From Rutidosis leptorrhynchoides (lineage: Eukaryota; Streptophyta; Magnoliopsida; Asterales; Asteraceae), in assembly GCF_046630445.1 (NCBI RefSeq), contig NC_092334.1, forward strand, positions 190,842,501 through 190,906,500: DNA of 64,000 nucleotides, in the 5' to 3' direction. A program made the translations under genes and the position numbers. Position 1 is the stretch's first letter. Every line of letters starts with the position of its first letter. Positions 20,510-31,730 of this stretch are shown here, piece by piece. The notes below the pieces were generated by a model, which was not told where the DNA came from, made no database searches, and was given only the letters and a program-made list of their open reading frames with translations.

Positions 20510-22501
20510 TGTAAGACCCGTTTATTTATAGTGTACATAAGTGTAGTTAATATACTTGAAGTGGGGTTTTGGTTGTACATATTAAAAAGGAATGCAAAAA
20601 CTGGGCTGGGCGTTTGGCGCGACGCGTAGCCATTTGGCGCGCCGCGCCGTTATGCTGTGACAGCTCACTTCCTCTTTTAAATGGATATTTTAAGGGCAAA
20701 TTGGTAAAATCACTCGGAACCCTAATTTAAGGCCCTAGATCAGTAGTGGAGCCTCATTTACTCCATTTTCCATCTTCCTTATCTTCTTCTATTAAATCTT
20801 AGTGAGAGAAAGGGTTTCTAGTGTGAGAGAGCTCAAAACAAAGAAGAAGGAGGTTGAATCGGGTCTAAGTGCAAGCATTAAAGTTGTTCATCTATCCTTT
20901 AGCTACTTTTTGATCATAGTTGTATGCTCTAATCTTGATTTCCTAATCTAATTTTGTGAAAGGGTTAGAGTTTGGGTTAATGGTGAACTTAAAACCCACT
21001 TTGTTAGTAAATTGAGTGTTTTGGGTGAATTTGGTTTAGGTAGACTCAAAGACGACTAACTAGGGTTTTCTAAGTGTTAAATTGATGTTATGAACTCAAA
21101 TTAGTTAGTAAATTGCTAGCACACCTATGTATGTGTAAATGGGTGATGTGTGGGTTGGTGAATGACCCAAAATGGGTGTGTTGACCTTAAATTGGTCAAA
21201 TGGGTCAAAATGGACCTAAGTTAGTTAATGTTTGTGATTAATGCATAAACCTTGTGTTGAAGTATGTTTTAAACCTATCTTGGCTAATATTAGGGTTTTG
21301 GTGTGAGTTGACCCGATTTTAGGGTAAGTGTCCAAATGGGTCAAAATGACTTATTAATGGTGAGTGGTGTGAGTTTGACCAACTTGAATGGTTGATTGAT
21401 TATATGTACATTATAATAGGTGCGATGCCTTGAAGATTCAAGCTTGCGTTATTGATTTCACCGAAGGCGTAAGGTGAGTGGAATAAGTATACATGTACGT
21501 ATATGATGTGTTTACTTGTAGAAATGGATATGTGTTATCCAAGTTAGTGATATATGCGTTTTACGCTAACGGTTTTAAGAACGGATATATGTTGTCTAAT
21601 TTAGTGTTATATGTGTTGTACACTAATGATTATGAAAGGATATGTGTTGTCCAATTTAGTGTTATATGTGTTGTACACTAACGATTTTATAAACGGATAT
21701 GTGTTGTCCAAGGGTTAGTGATATATGTGTTGTGCACTAATGGTTGTTATGAACACCAATGGGAAATTTGAGTACCATTCCTATTACGATTGGTTAACCA
21801 TGGTTGTATGAATTGTGTATTAGCATATTTAATTATGAACTATATGCTTTTGCTATTGCTAGCTCAATGTGAATTGCGGTTGTTGGTATATGCATAATGT
21901 TTTGCATGGTTGTCGAATTGTTAGCTTGTGTACGGTATTGTGTAAGTGTTTGTAGGTGGATATATTGTATATGTATATGTATAATTATTGCATTCACTAA
22001 GCTTTGCTTACCCTCTCGTTGTTTACCTTTTTATAGGTTCGGTTGTGGACAAGGGTAAGGGCATTATTTTGAAGTAGAGTTCCCGCTTTGTTGATAGGGG
22101 ATGCCTTTTTGGGAGTGTTGGCTTTTTGGAGTTGACCAAGACTTGGGTAGTATAACCCCAAACACCATGCTCGTTGAGTCGTTTGGCATTTAAACTTTTT
22201 GGTGGTCGAAACTCTGTCGTTATGTATTAAACTCGTGAAACGGTCGATGTGGGCCCCGCTTTGTAAAACTTATTTTATGTTTGAATCGTGTTAGTTTTAC
22301 ATGTTTGAATGTGTGGTTAAAAGCATTTTGTCTAATTATGTCAGGAAGTAGCCGATCTTTTTCGCAAAAATGGAAAAATGGGACAGACTGTTTTGGCGCG
22401 CCGCGCAGGCTTTTGGCGCGCCGCGCCATTAGCTGGGCAGAGAAATTTTTTTTTTTTATATTTTAAGCGGGTTCGTTTGCGATTCGGTTTGGGTTGTTAC
22501 A
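20510..22501 (+). mobile_element. Solo LTR, 1,992 bp, Ty3/gypsy type
   Basis: Starts TGTAAGACCCG and ends GGGTTGTTACA. It is flanked by ACGAG (20505-20509) and ACGAT (22502-22506), a 5-bp duplication with one difference. The related LTR copy near 181 reads through GTGCACGAGATATGTG without it, confirming the empty site. It contains paired GC-rich words TTTGGCGCGCCGCGCC near both ends (20610-20650 and 22389-22432) and a tandem repeat at 21526-21745. No coding domains. Confidence 0.85.
21526..21745 (+). repeat. Four imperfect 52-60 bp tandem units
   Basis: Units begin GGATATGTGTTRTCC at about 21526, 21586, 21638 and 21696, each followed by a TTAGTGNTATATG(C/T)GTT phrase. They lie inside the solo LTR. 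Confidence 0.8.
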
Positions 22502-22963
22502 ACGATATATGTGTACGGTTATTTAAAGATCACGAGGCAACCTACGGGGGAGAAAAGGATACGAACCTACTCTGCTAAGCATTATGAAAAATGGTTTTGT
22601 ACACGAGATAGGTGTACTGTATTTAAATCTTGTGGTCTATCAAAATGATGAATTTTATTGCTTATGATAAACCTATGAACTCACCAACCTTTTGGTTGAC
22701 ACTTTAAAGCATGTTTATTCTCAGGTATGAAAGAAATCTTCCGCTGTGCATTTGCTCATTTTAGAGATATTACTTGGAGTCATTCATGACATATTTCAAA
22801 AGACGTTGCATTCTAGTCGTTGAGTTCATCAAGATTATTACTAAGTAAATTATAGTTGGTTGTATTATAAAATGGTATGCATGCCGTCAACTTTCGATGT
22901 AAAGAAAGTTTGTCTTTTAAAAATGAATGAAATGTTTGTAAAATGTATCATATAGAGGTCATT

Positions 22964-25630
22964 TACCTTCGTGTGACCATTTTCCGCATTTATGACATCT
23001 TTCAAGGTGTCGTGCTCTTCTTTTTGTTGTGGATTTTGATTTTCCTTTACCAAAATGTATCTTATGATGATCTTTCCTGAGTTCTTTTCTTACTCCGTCC
23101 ATTTTGCCTCTTATTACTGACACCAGGTCACTCGGGAGTGTGTCATTATTACGTTTAGTAATCAAAGCGTGTAGCATTAGACCATGGTTCAAATCAAAGG
23201 AATTCTTCATCCCGTAAAACCTAAAAAAAATAAAAATTCAGAATGGAGGGAGAAGACTGGTTCTTTAGGGTCTGCTAGGGAAAGACCATTCGGATTCCAT
23301 TTTCGAAAACTACACGAAAACAGAATATCCAACTCTAACAGAAATATATATTATACTTAAAAGACTTGATTCTCCCCACACTTAGTTAGATGTGGTGTTG
23401 AAATTGTGATTAACTTCATTGTCAACTTCCATTGGACCGTGTATGTAATGTTTAACTCTGTGACCATTCACTTTAAATTCAATCCCATTTGAATTTATTA
23501 ACTCTATTGTTCCATATGGAAAAACTCTTTTGACTATGAATGGTCCAGACCATCTAGATTTTAATTTTCTAGAAAATAGCTTGAATCTTGAATTAAAAAG
23601 AAGAACTCTGTCTCCTTCTTTAAATTCTTTTGAACTTCTGATTCTTTTATCATGCCATTTCTTCATTCTTTCTTTATAGATTAACGAATTTTCGCATGCT
23701 TCATGTCTTAATTCTTCTAATTCGTTTAGCTGACTTAATCGTAGACGTCCGGCTTCATGTAAATCAAGATTACATGTCTTCAAAGCCCAAAATGCTTTGT
23801 GTTCAATTTCTACTGGAAGGTGACATGCTTTTCCGTAAATGAGTTTAAAAGGTGTGGTTCCAATTGGAGTTTTGTAGGCTGTTCTAAAAGCCCAGAGTGC
23901 ATCCTCCAATTTTATGGACCATTCCTTCGGATTTGATCCTACGGTTTTCTCTAGAATATATTTTAATGCTCGGTTGGTATTTTCAACTTGTCCACTTGTT
24001 TATGGATGATAAGCGGTTGAGATTTTATGAGTTACTCCATATCTTTTGAGAACTTTCTCAAGTTGATTATTACAAAAATGAGTACCCCGATCACTTATTA
24101 AAGCTTTCGGTATTCCAAACCTTGCAAAAAGACATTTTAAGAAGTTGACTACAACTCGTGCATCGTTAGTTGGGAGAGCTTGTGCTTCCGCCCATTTAGA
24201 TACATAATCAATGGCAACGAGAATATAGAGATTATTATGAGATTTTGGAATTGGACCCATAAAGTCTATACCCCAAATGTCAAATACTTCACATGCTTAA
24301 ATGACATTTTGTAGCATTTCATCACGTTGACTTATTTTTCCGGCCCTTTGACATGCATCACAGGATTTGCAAAGAAGGTGTGCGTCTTTGAAAATTGTAG
24401 GCCAATAGAATCCATCGTCGTAAACTTTTCTTGCTGTGAGTTGAGGCCCATAATGCCCTCCTGTTGGTCCTGTGTGACAATGGTTTAAGATTTGACTAGC
24501 TTCATCCCCGAATATACATCGGCGTATTATTCCATCGGGACAACTTTTAAACAAATGCGGATCTTCCCAGAAATAGTGCTTTATATCACTAAAGAATTTC
24601 TTTCGTTTTTAGTAGGACAACCCTTTTTCAAGGAATCCACATACTAAGTAGTTTGCATAGTCTGCAAACCATGGTATTTCATTATAATCTATCTTCAATA
24701 GATATTCATCAGGAAAGTTATCTTGTATGGCCGATTCATTTAGAACTTCTAATTCAGGATTTTCAAGACGAGAAATATGATCAGCTGCGAGATTTTCTGC
24801 TCCCTTTTTATCTCGAATTTCAATATCAAACTCTTGTAAGAGTAAGATCTAACGGATTAATCATGGTTTGGCATCTTGTTTCGAAAATAGGTATCTAAGA
24901 GCAGAATGGTCGTTATAGACCACCGTTTTAGCTAGAACGAGATATGAACGAAATTTGTCAAAAGCAAAGACAATAGCAAGGAGTTCTTTTTCAGTAGTTA
25001 TGTAATTCGTTTGTGCTCCTTGTAACGTCTTACTAGCATAATAAATAGGTTGAAATTGTTTTTTAATCCTTTGTCCTAAAACGGCTCCCATTGCAAAATC
25101 ACTTGCATCTCACATGAGTTCATACGGTAGATTCCAATTTGGAGTTATCATGATCGGCGCATTAGTGAGTTTTTATTTAAGAATATTAAAAGATTTAATG
25201 TATTCATCTGAAAAGATGAATGGAGCATCCTTTTCTAGGAGTTTATTCATAGGAGTGGCAATTTTAGAAAAATCTTTTATGAAACGTCGGTAAAAACCGG
25301 CATGCCCTAGAAAACTCCTAACTCCTCTAACATTGGTGGGATGTGGAAGTTTAGCAATTACATCTACTTTAGCTCTATCCACTTCAATTCCTTCTTTTGA
25401 AATTTTATGACCAAGAACGATGCCTTCTTTAACCATGAAATGGCATTTCTGCCAATTAAGAACTAGATTTGATTGTTCGCATCTAATAAGCATTCGTTCA
25501 AGATTAACAAGACATGATTCAAATGTATCACCGAAGACTGAAAAGTCATCCATGAAAACTTTCATGCATTCTTCTATCATGTCGTGAAAAATCGCCATCA
25601 TGCACCTTTGAAAGGTTGCAGGGGCGTTGC
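22964..25630 (-). pseudogene. Athila-like relic: RT C-part, RNase H, integrase, post-pol region
   Basis: Recognisable pieces from right to left are: reverse transcriptase with FMDDFSVFG, RNase H (YYASKTLQGAQTNYITTEKE), the integrase zinc-binding part ([10 protein letters not shown]...CKSCDACQ), the integrase core ([21 protein letters not shown]) and the integrase C-terminal part. At the far left, 22964-23210 encodes a basic segment ending in a CHKCGKW knuckle; its role is unknown. Fossil coding sequence, broken in several places. Confidence 0.8.
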
Positions 25631-28600
25631 TGTAGTGACCCGAACTTTTCCATGTTTATATATATTAATTGAGATTGATATTTACATGATTAAATGTTTC
25701 CAACATGTTAAGCAATCAAACTTGTTAAGACTTGATTAATTGAAATATGTTTCATATAGACAATTGACCACCCAAGTTGACCGGTGATTCACGAACGTTA
25801 AAACTTGTAAAAACTATATGATGACATATATATGGATATATATATAGTTAACATGATACTATGATAAGTAAACATATCATTAAGTATATTAACAATGAAC
25901 TACATATGTAAAAACAAGACTACTAACTTAATGATTTTTAAACGAGACATATATGTAACGATTATCGTTGTAAAGACATTTAATGTATATATATCATATT
26001 AAGAGATATTCATACATGATAATATCATGATAATATAATAATTTAAAATCTCATTTGATATTATAAACATTGGGTTAACAACATTTAACAATATCGTTAA
26101 CCTAAAGGTTTAAAAACAACACTTACATGTAACGACTAACGATGACTTAACGACTCAGTTAAAATGTATATACATGTAGTGTTTTAATATGTATTTATAC
26201 ACTTTTGAAAGACTTCAATACACTTATCAAAATACTTCTACTTAACAAAAATGCTTACAATTACATCCTCGTTCAGTTTCATCAACAATTCTACTCGTAT
26301 GCACCCGTATTCGTACTCGTACAATACACAGCTTTTAGATGTATGTACTATTGGTATATACACTCCAATGATCAGCTCTTAGCAGCCCATGTGAGTCACC
26401 TAACACATGTGGGAACCATCATTTGGCAACTAGCATGAAATATCTCATAAAATTACAAAAATATGAGTAATCATTCATGACTTATATACATGAAAACAAA
26501 ATTACATATCCTTTATATCTAATCCATACACCAACGACCAAAAACACCTATAAACACTTTCATTCTTCAATTTTCTTCATCTAATTGATCTCTCTCAAGT
26601 TCTATCTTCAAGTTCTAAGTGTACTTCATAAATTCCAAAAGTTCTAGTTTCATAAAATCAAGAATACTTTCAAGTTTGCTAGCTCACTTCCAATCTTGTA
26701 AGGTGATCATCCAACCTCAAGAAATCTTTGTTTCTTACAGTAGGTTATCATTCTAATATAAGGTAATAATCATATTCAAACTTTGGTTCAATTTCTATAA
26801 CTATAACAATCTTATTTCAAGTGATGATCTTACTTGAACTTGTTTTCGTGTCATGATTCTGCTTCAAGAACTTCGAGCCATCCAAGGATCCATTGAAGCT
26901 AGATCCATTTTTCTCTTTTCCAGTAGGTTTATCCAAGGAACTTAAGGTAGTAATGATGTTCATAACATCATTCGATTCATACATATAAAGCTATCTTATT
27001 CGAAGGTTTAAACTTGTAATCACTAGAACATAGTTTAGTTAATTCTAAACTTGTTCGCAAACAAAAGTTAATCCTTCTAACTTGACTTTTAAAATCAACT
27101 AAACACATGTTCTATATCTATATGATATGCTAACTTAATGATTTAAAACCTGGAAACACGAAAAACACCATAAAACCGGATTTACGCCGTCGTAGTAACA
27201 CCGCGGGCTGTTTTGGGTTAGTTAATTAAAAACTATGATAAACTTTGATTTTAAAGTTGTTATTCTGAGAAAATGATTTTTATTATGAACATGAAACTAT
27301 ATCCAAAAATTATGATTAAACTCAAAGTGGAAGTATGTTTTCTAAAATGGTCATCTAGACGTCGTTCTTTCGACTGAAATGACTACCTTTACAAAAACGA
27401 CTTGTAACTTATTTTTCCGACTATAAACCTATACTTTTCTGTTTAGATTCATAAAATAGAGTTCAATATGAAACCATAGCAATTTGATTCACTCAAAACG
27501 GATTTAAAATGAAGAAGTTATGGGTAAAACAAGATTGGATAATTTTTCTCATTTTAGCTACGTGAAAATTGGTAACAAATCTATTCCAACCATAACTTAA
27601 TCAACTTGTATTGTATATTATGTAATCTTGAGATACCATAGACACGTATACAATGTTTCGACCTATCATGTCGACACATCTATATATATTTCGGAACAAC
27701 CATAGACACTCTATATGTGAATGTTGGAGTTAGCTATACAGGGTTGAGGTTGATTCCAAAATATATATAGTTTGAGTTGTGATCAATACTGAGATACGTT
27801 TACACTGGGTCGTGGATTGATTCAAGATAATATTTATCGATTTATTTCTGTACATCTAATTGTGGACAACTAGTTGTAGGTTACTAACGAGGACAGCTGA
27901 CTTAATAAACTTAAAACATCAAAATATATTAAAAGTGTTGTAAATATATTTTGAACATACTTTGATATATATGTATATATTGTTATAGGTTCGTGAATCA
28001 ACCAGTGGCCAAGTCTTACTTCCCGACGAAGTAAAAATCTGTGAAAGTGAGTTATAGTCCCACTTTTAAAATCTAATATTTTTGGGATGAGAATACATGC
28101 AGGTTTTATAAATGATTTACAAAATAGACACAAGTACGTGAAACTACATTCTATGGTTGAATTATCGAAATCGAATATGCCCCTTTTTATTAAGTCTGGT
28201 AATCTAAGAATTAGGGAACAGACACCCTAATTGACGCGAATCCTAAAGATAGATCTATTGGGCCTAACAAACCCCATCCAAAGTACCGGATGCTTTAGTA
28301 CTTCGAAATTTATATCATATCCGAAGGGTGTCCCGGAATGATGGGGATATTCTTATATATGCATCTTGTTAATGTCGGTTACCAGGTGTTCACCATATGA
28401 ATGATTTTTATCTCTATGTATGGGATGTGTATTGAAATATAAAATCTTGTGGTCTATTGTTACGATTTGATATATATAGGTTAAACCTATAACTCACCAA
28501 CATTTTTGTTGACGTTTAAAGCATGTTTATTCTCAGGTGAATATTAAGAGCTTCCGCTGTTGCATACTAAAATAAGGACAAGATTTGGAGTCCATATTTG

Positions 28601-28880
28601 TATGATATTGTGTAAAAACTGCATTCAAGAAACTGATTTCGATGTAACATATTTGTATTGTAAACCATTATGTAATGGTCGTGTGTAAACAGGATATTTT
28701 AGATTATCATTATTTGATAATCTACGTAAAGCTTTTTAAACCTTTATTTATGAAATAAAGGTTATGGTTTGTTTTAAAAATGAATGCAGTCTTTGAAAAA
28801 CATCTCATATAGAGGTCAAAACCTCGCAACGAAATCAATTAATATGGAACGTTTTTAATCAATAAGAACGGGACATTTCA
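25631..28880 (+). repeat. Element A 5' LTR
   Basis: TGTAGTGACCCG...GGGACATTTCA, 3,250 bp. The short open frames inside it (for example 26205-26438) recur only because the LTR recurs and show no protein features. Confidence 0.95.
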
Positions 28881-28882
28881 GT

Positions 28883-28895
28883 TGGTATCCGAGCG
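28883..28895 (+). other. Element A primer-binding site, initiator tRNA-Met type
   Basis: TGGTATC-GAGCG-type sequence two bases after the LTR end, as in most plant chromoviruses. Confidence 0.88.
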
Positions 28896-29089
28896 TTGGT
28901 CTTAGAGAACCAGAATTTTTCATTAGTGTGTCTTATCAAGTTTGTTAGGATGCATTAGTGAGTCTGGACTTCGACCGTGTTTACTTGAAAAATGATTGCT
29001 TAACAAATTTTGTTGGAAACTATATATTTTTAACATGTGAATATTATGTGATATATTAATCTCTTAACGCGTTTGATATTATGTGATAG

Positions 29090-29704
29090 ATGTCTACCTC
29101 TAGAACAAGTCCCATTGACTCACCTAATAATAATGAAGAGTCAAATGTAAATTGGAATGATTCGTGGACTGATTCACAAGTTCCCGAAGAGGAACCGGAA
29201 GAAGAGTCGGAACCGGAAGAAGAATCGGAACCGGAAGAAGAATCGGAACCGGATGAAGAAATAGAACCGGTGGGGGAAATAATAAAACGGTTAAGTAAAA
29301 GAAAATCCTCAACCAACCGACCAAGGTTAATTATGGTCAATGGTGTTTCCGCCAAGGAAGCAAAATATTGGGAGGATTACCAATTCTCCGATGAATCGGA
29401 TTCCGACGAGAATTCCGATGATGTTATAGAAATTACCCCAACTGAATTTAAAAAGGCAAAAGAAAATAATAAGGGAAAGGGCATAAAAATAGAGAAATCT
29501 AATTCCAACCCCGATGAACTTTATATGTATCGTCAACGCCCGAAGTCCTTAAGTTGTAACAATGACCCGGGAACCTCTAAACCACCAGGTTTTTCTAAAC
29601 CAATGTGGACAACGACAGCTCGTATTAGTGGAACATCATATATCCCTAGAAACTTGGCAAAACGAACCAAAACCGAAGAAGAAGAAACGAGCGAGTCGGA
29701 ATAA
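29090..29704 (+). CDS. Element A ORF1: acidic protein, 204 residues, unknown function
   Basis: I do not recognise this protein. It starts MSTSRTSPIDSPNNNEESN and has four tandem (P)EEESEPE-like repeats (about residues 30-60). A basic patch KRLSKRKSS, a second acidic stretch with SDESDSDENSDD and an acidic tail (TEEEETSESE) follow. There is no zinc knuckle, membrane segment or protease motif. It lies between the primer site and the F-box ORF in the same strand as gag-pol. The low-complexity acidic make-up suggests a disordered, possibly nuclear protein; that is inference. Confidence 0.6.
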   Translation: MSTSRTSPIDSPNNNEESNVNWNDSWTDSQVPEEEPEEESEPEEESEPEEESEPDEEIEPVGEIIKRLSKRKSSTNRPRLIMVNGVSAKEAKYWEDYQFSDESDSDENSDDVIEITPTEFKKAKENNKGKGIKIEKSNSNPDELYMYRQRPKSLSCNNDPGTSKPPGFSKPMWTTTARISGTSYIPRNLAKRTKTEEEETSESE

Positions 29705-29840
29705 GATAGTTGTATTCGTGTGGTGTAATATATGTAATATAGTGTTCTTATGCTTTATGATATATGTAAAAATTGCTTGTATTAATAAGTATTTTTTTAT
29801 GAATCTAACTCTTGTCTATTTTACAGTTTAAAAACACAAA

Positions 29841-30524
29841 ATGGATAGACAACCCAATATTTTAAGAGACCTACCCGGAGACATGATTGATGAAATCTTG
29901 TCTAGAGTCGGCCAGAATTCCTCGGCACAACTATTTAAGGCGAGATCAGTTTGTAAGACATTCGAAGAACGTTCCAAGAATGTCTTGGTTTATAAGAGAC
30001 TTTCGTTTGAAAGATGGGGGATATCACATTGGGAAACCCATAAGTTACGATGTGTTTACTTTGACGCATATATTGCGGGGAACCCAAATGCTATTTTACG
30101 CAACGGGTTAAGAAATTATTTTGACTCAATATATCCGAATATTGGACTTCGTGATTTAGAAAAAGCGGCTAACATGCAACATAAAGAAGCATGTTATGCT
30201 TACGGATTAGTAATGTTCGCTTCTCACCAAAGTGAGAACAAGAACATCGGGCTACAACTATTAAACAAAACGTTTCCACAAGTGACGGAGTCGGTAATTG
30301 GGGTAAGAAATGAGGTTTTTAGATTATTACGGGACTGTTGGACATTACGTAACCCTCGTCCCTTTGACGACGTTACAACACGCTGTCTTATCAACGGCCA
30401 TAACGGTTATGTTGCACAAGACCAAGGATGGGAAGTAGTCCTAGTAAAACCAGAATGCATGACTTGTTTCTGGACGTATGAATTACGTGTCTTTATTGCC
30501 TTTGCTGAACGACTTGTGTACTAG
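29841..30524 (+). CDS. Element A ORF2: F-box protein, 227 residues
   Basis: The N-terminus is an F-box (LRDLPGDMIDEILSRVG, then ARSVCKTFEERSKNVLVYKR), the part that binds SKP1 in SCF ubiquitin ligases. A segment NPNAILRNGLRNYFDS and a Sel1-like LRDLEKAANMQHKEACYAYG follow, then a C-terminal Cys pair ECMTC. This order is what I recall of plant F-box proteins of the At2g35280/At1g67623 type. Such a gene is not part of the standard Tekay layout, so it looks captured from a host. The same frame is open in element B with an identical protein. Role unknown; by analogy with viral F-box proteins it could redirect host ubiquitination (inference). Confidence 0.85.
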   Translation: MDRQPNILRDLPGDMIDEILSRVGQNSSAQLFKARSVCKTFEERSKNVLVYKRLSFERWGISHWETHKLRCVYFDAYIAGNPNAILRNGLRNYFDSIYPNIGLRDLEKAANMQHKEACYAYGLVMFASHQSENKNIGLQLLNKTFPQVTESVIGVRNEVFRLLRDCWTLRNPRPFDDVTTRCLINGHNGYVAQDQGWEVVLVKPECMTCFWTYELRVFIAFAERLVY

Positions 30525-30712
30525 CTAGAATTATCTTCACAACTATCTTGTATCAAAGTTATTGTGTGCTATATTTCATGCTTTATGTAAAATAAGCGGT
30601 ATTGTAAGTTTGTAAAATATTGTATAAAAGTTTGAACGCGAAATATTATTATAATCAGTTTTTCATATAGAATTGTAGTAGTTGAATTGTATATTAGCTA
30701 CTAAGTATGAAC

Positions 30713-30728
30713 TTAACGGGTAGGTACT
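30713..30728 (+). repeat. Internal copy of the polypurine-tract/LTR junction (element A)
   Basis: TTAACGGGTAGGTACT is identical to 35467-35482 at the 3' LTR edge. It is followed by ACCCGAATTT, resembling the LTR's own ACCCGAACTTTT a few bases in. It lies between the F-box ORF and gag-pol. Confidence 0.85.
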
Positions 30729-30865
30729 ACCCGAATTTAAACTTATAAAACGCTAATATGAAGAAAAAGCTTTTATAAATGAGTTCATATTATGCTACGA
30801 AATACTATTAACTACTCTTAATATTCTGTATGATTAACTTGTTCCATTTAACTATTTTGAAGGAA

Positions 30866-31699
30866 ATGGCACCGACTACTCGACACACCGTGAATATGAA
30901 TGAAGAGGAATTCCGTACTTTTCTAGCTTCAAACATAGCCGCAGTACAGGCTGCGCTACATACCAACAATAACCTTGGATCTAGCAGTACAGGAAATCGT
31001 GTAGGATGCACCTACAAAGAATTCACTGCCTGCAAACCTTTGGAATTTGATGGAACCGAAGGACCGATCGGATTGAAACGGTGGACCGAGAAGGTCGAAT
31101 CGGTGTTTGCCATAAGTAAGTGTACTGAAGAGGACAAAGTAAAGTACGCTACGCATACCTTCACAGGTTCTGCGTTAACATGGTGGAATACCTATCTAGA
31201 GCAAGTGGGACAAGACGATGCGTACGCACTACCGTGGTCAGCATTCAAGCACTTGATGAACGAGAAGTACCGTCTCAGAACCGAGGTCAATAAGCTCAAG
31301 ACAGAACTTAGAGGGTTACGAACCCAAGGATTTGATATTACCACGTACGAAAGACGATTCACAGAATTGTGCCTATTGTGTCCGGGAGCATTCGAAGATG
31401 AGGAAGAGAAGATCGACGCGTTTGTGAAAGGATTACCGGAAAGAATCCAAGAAGATATAAGTTCACACGAGCCCGCCTCCATACAACAGGCATGTAGAAT
31501 GGCTCACAAACTCGTGAACCAAATTGAAGAAAGAATTAAAGAACAGACTGCTGAAGAGGCCAATGTGAAGCAAGTCAAAAGAAAGTGGGAGGAAAACGGT
31601 GATAAGAATCACCAATACAACAACAACAGCAATTACAACAATAATCGCAACAATTATCCCAACAATCGCAACATCAATCGCAACTACAACAAACGGCCC

Positions 31700-31730
<31 letters not shown>

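Noticed and set aside
22964-23210. Envelope gene of the Athila-like relic
   Set aside because: The stretch is short, basic and ends in a Cys knuckle; no signal peptide or membrane segment is seen.
26205-26438. 77-residue frame repeated four times in the Tekay LTRs
   Set aside because: Repeats only because the LTR repeats; no protein features.
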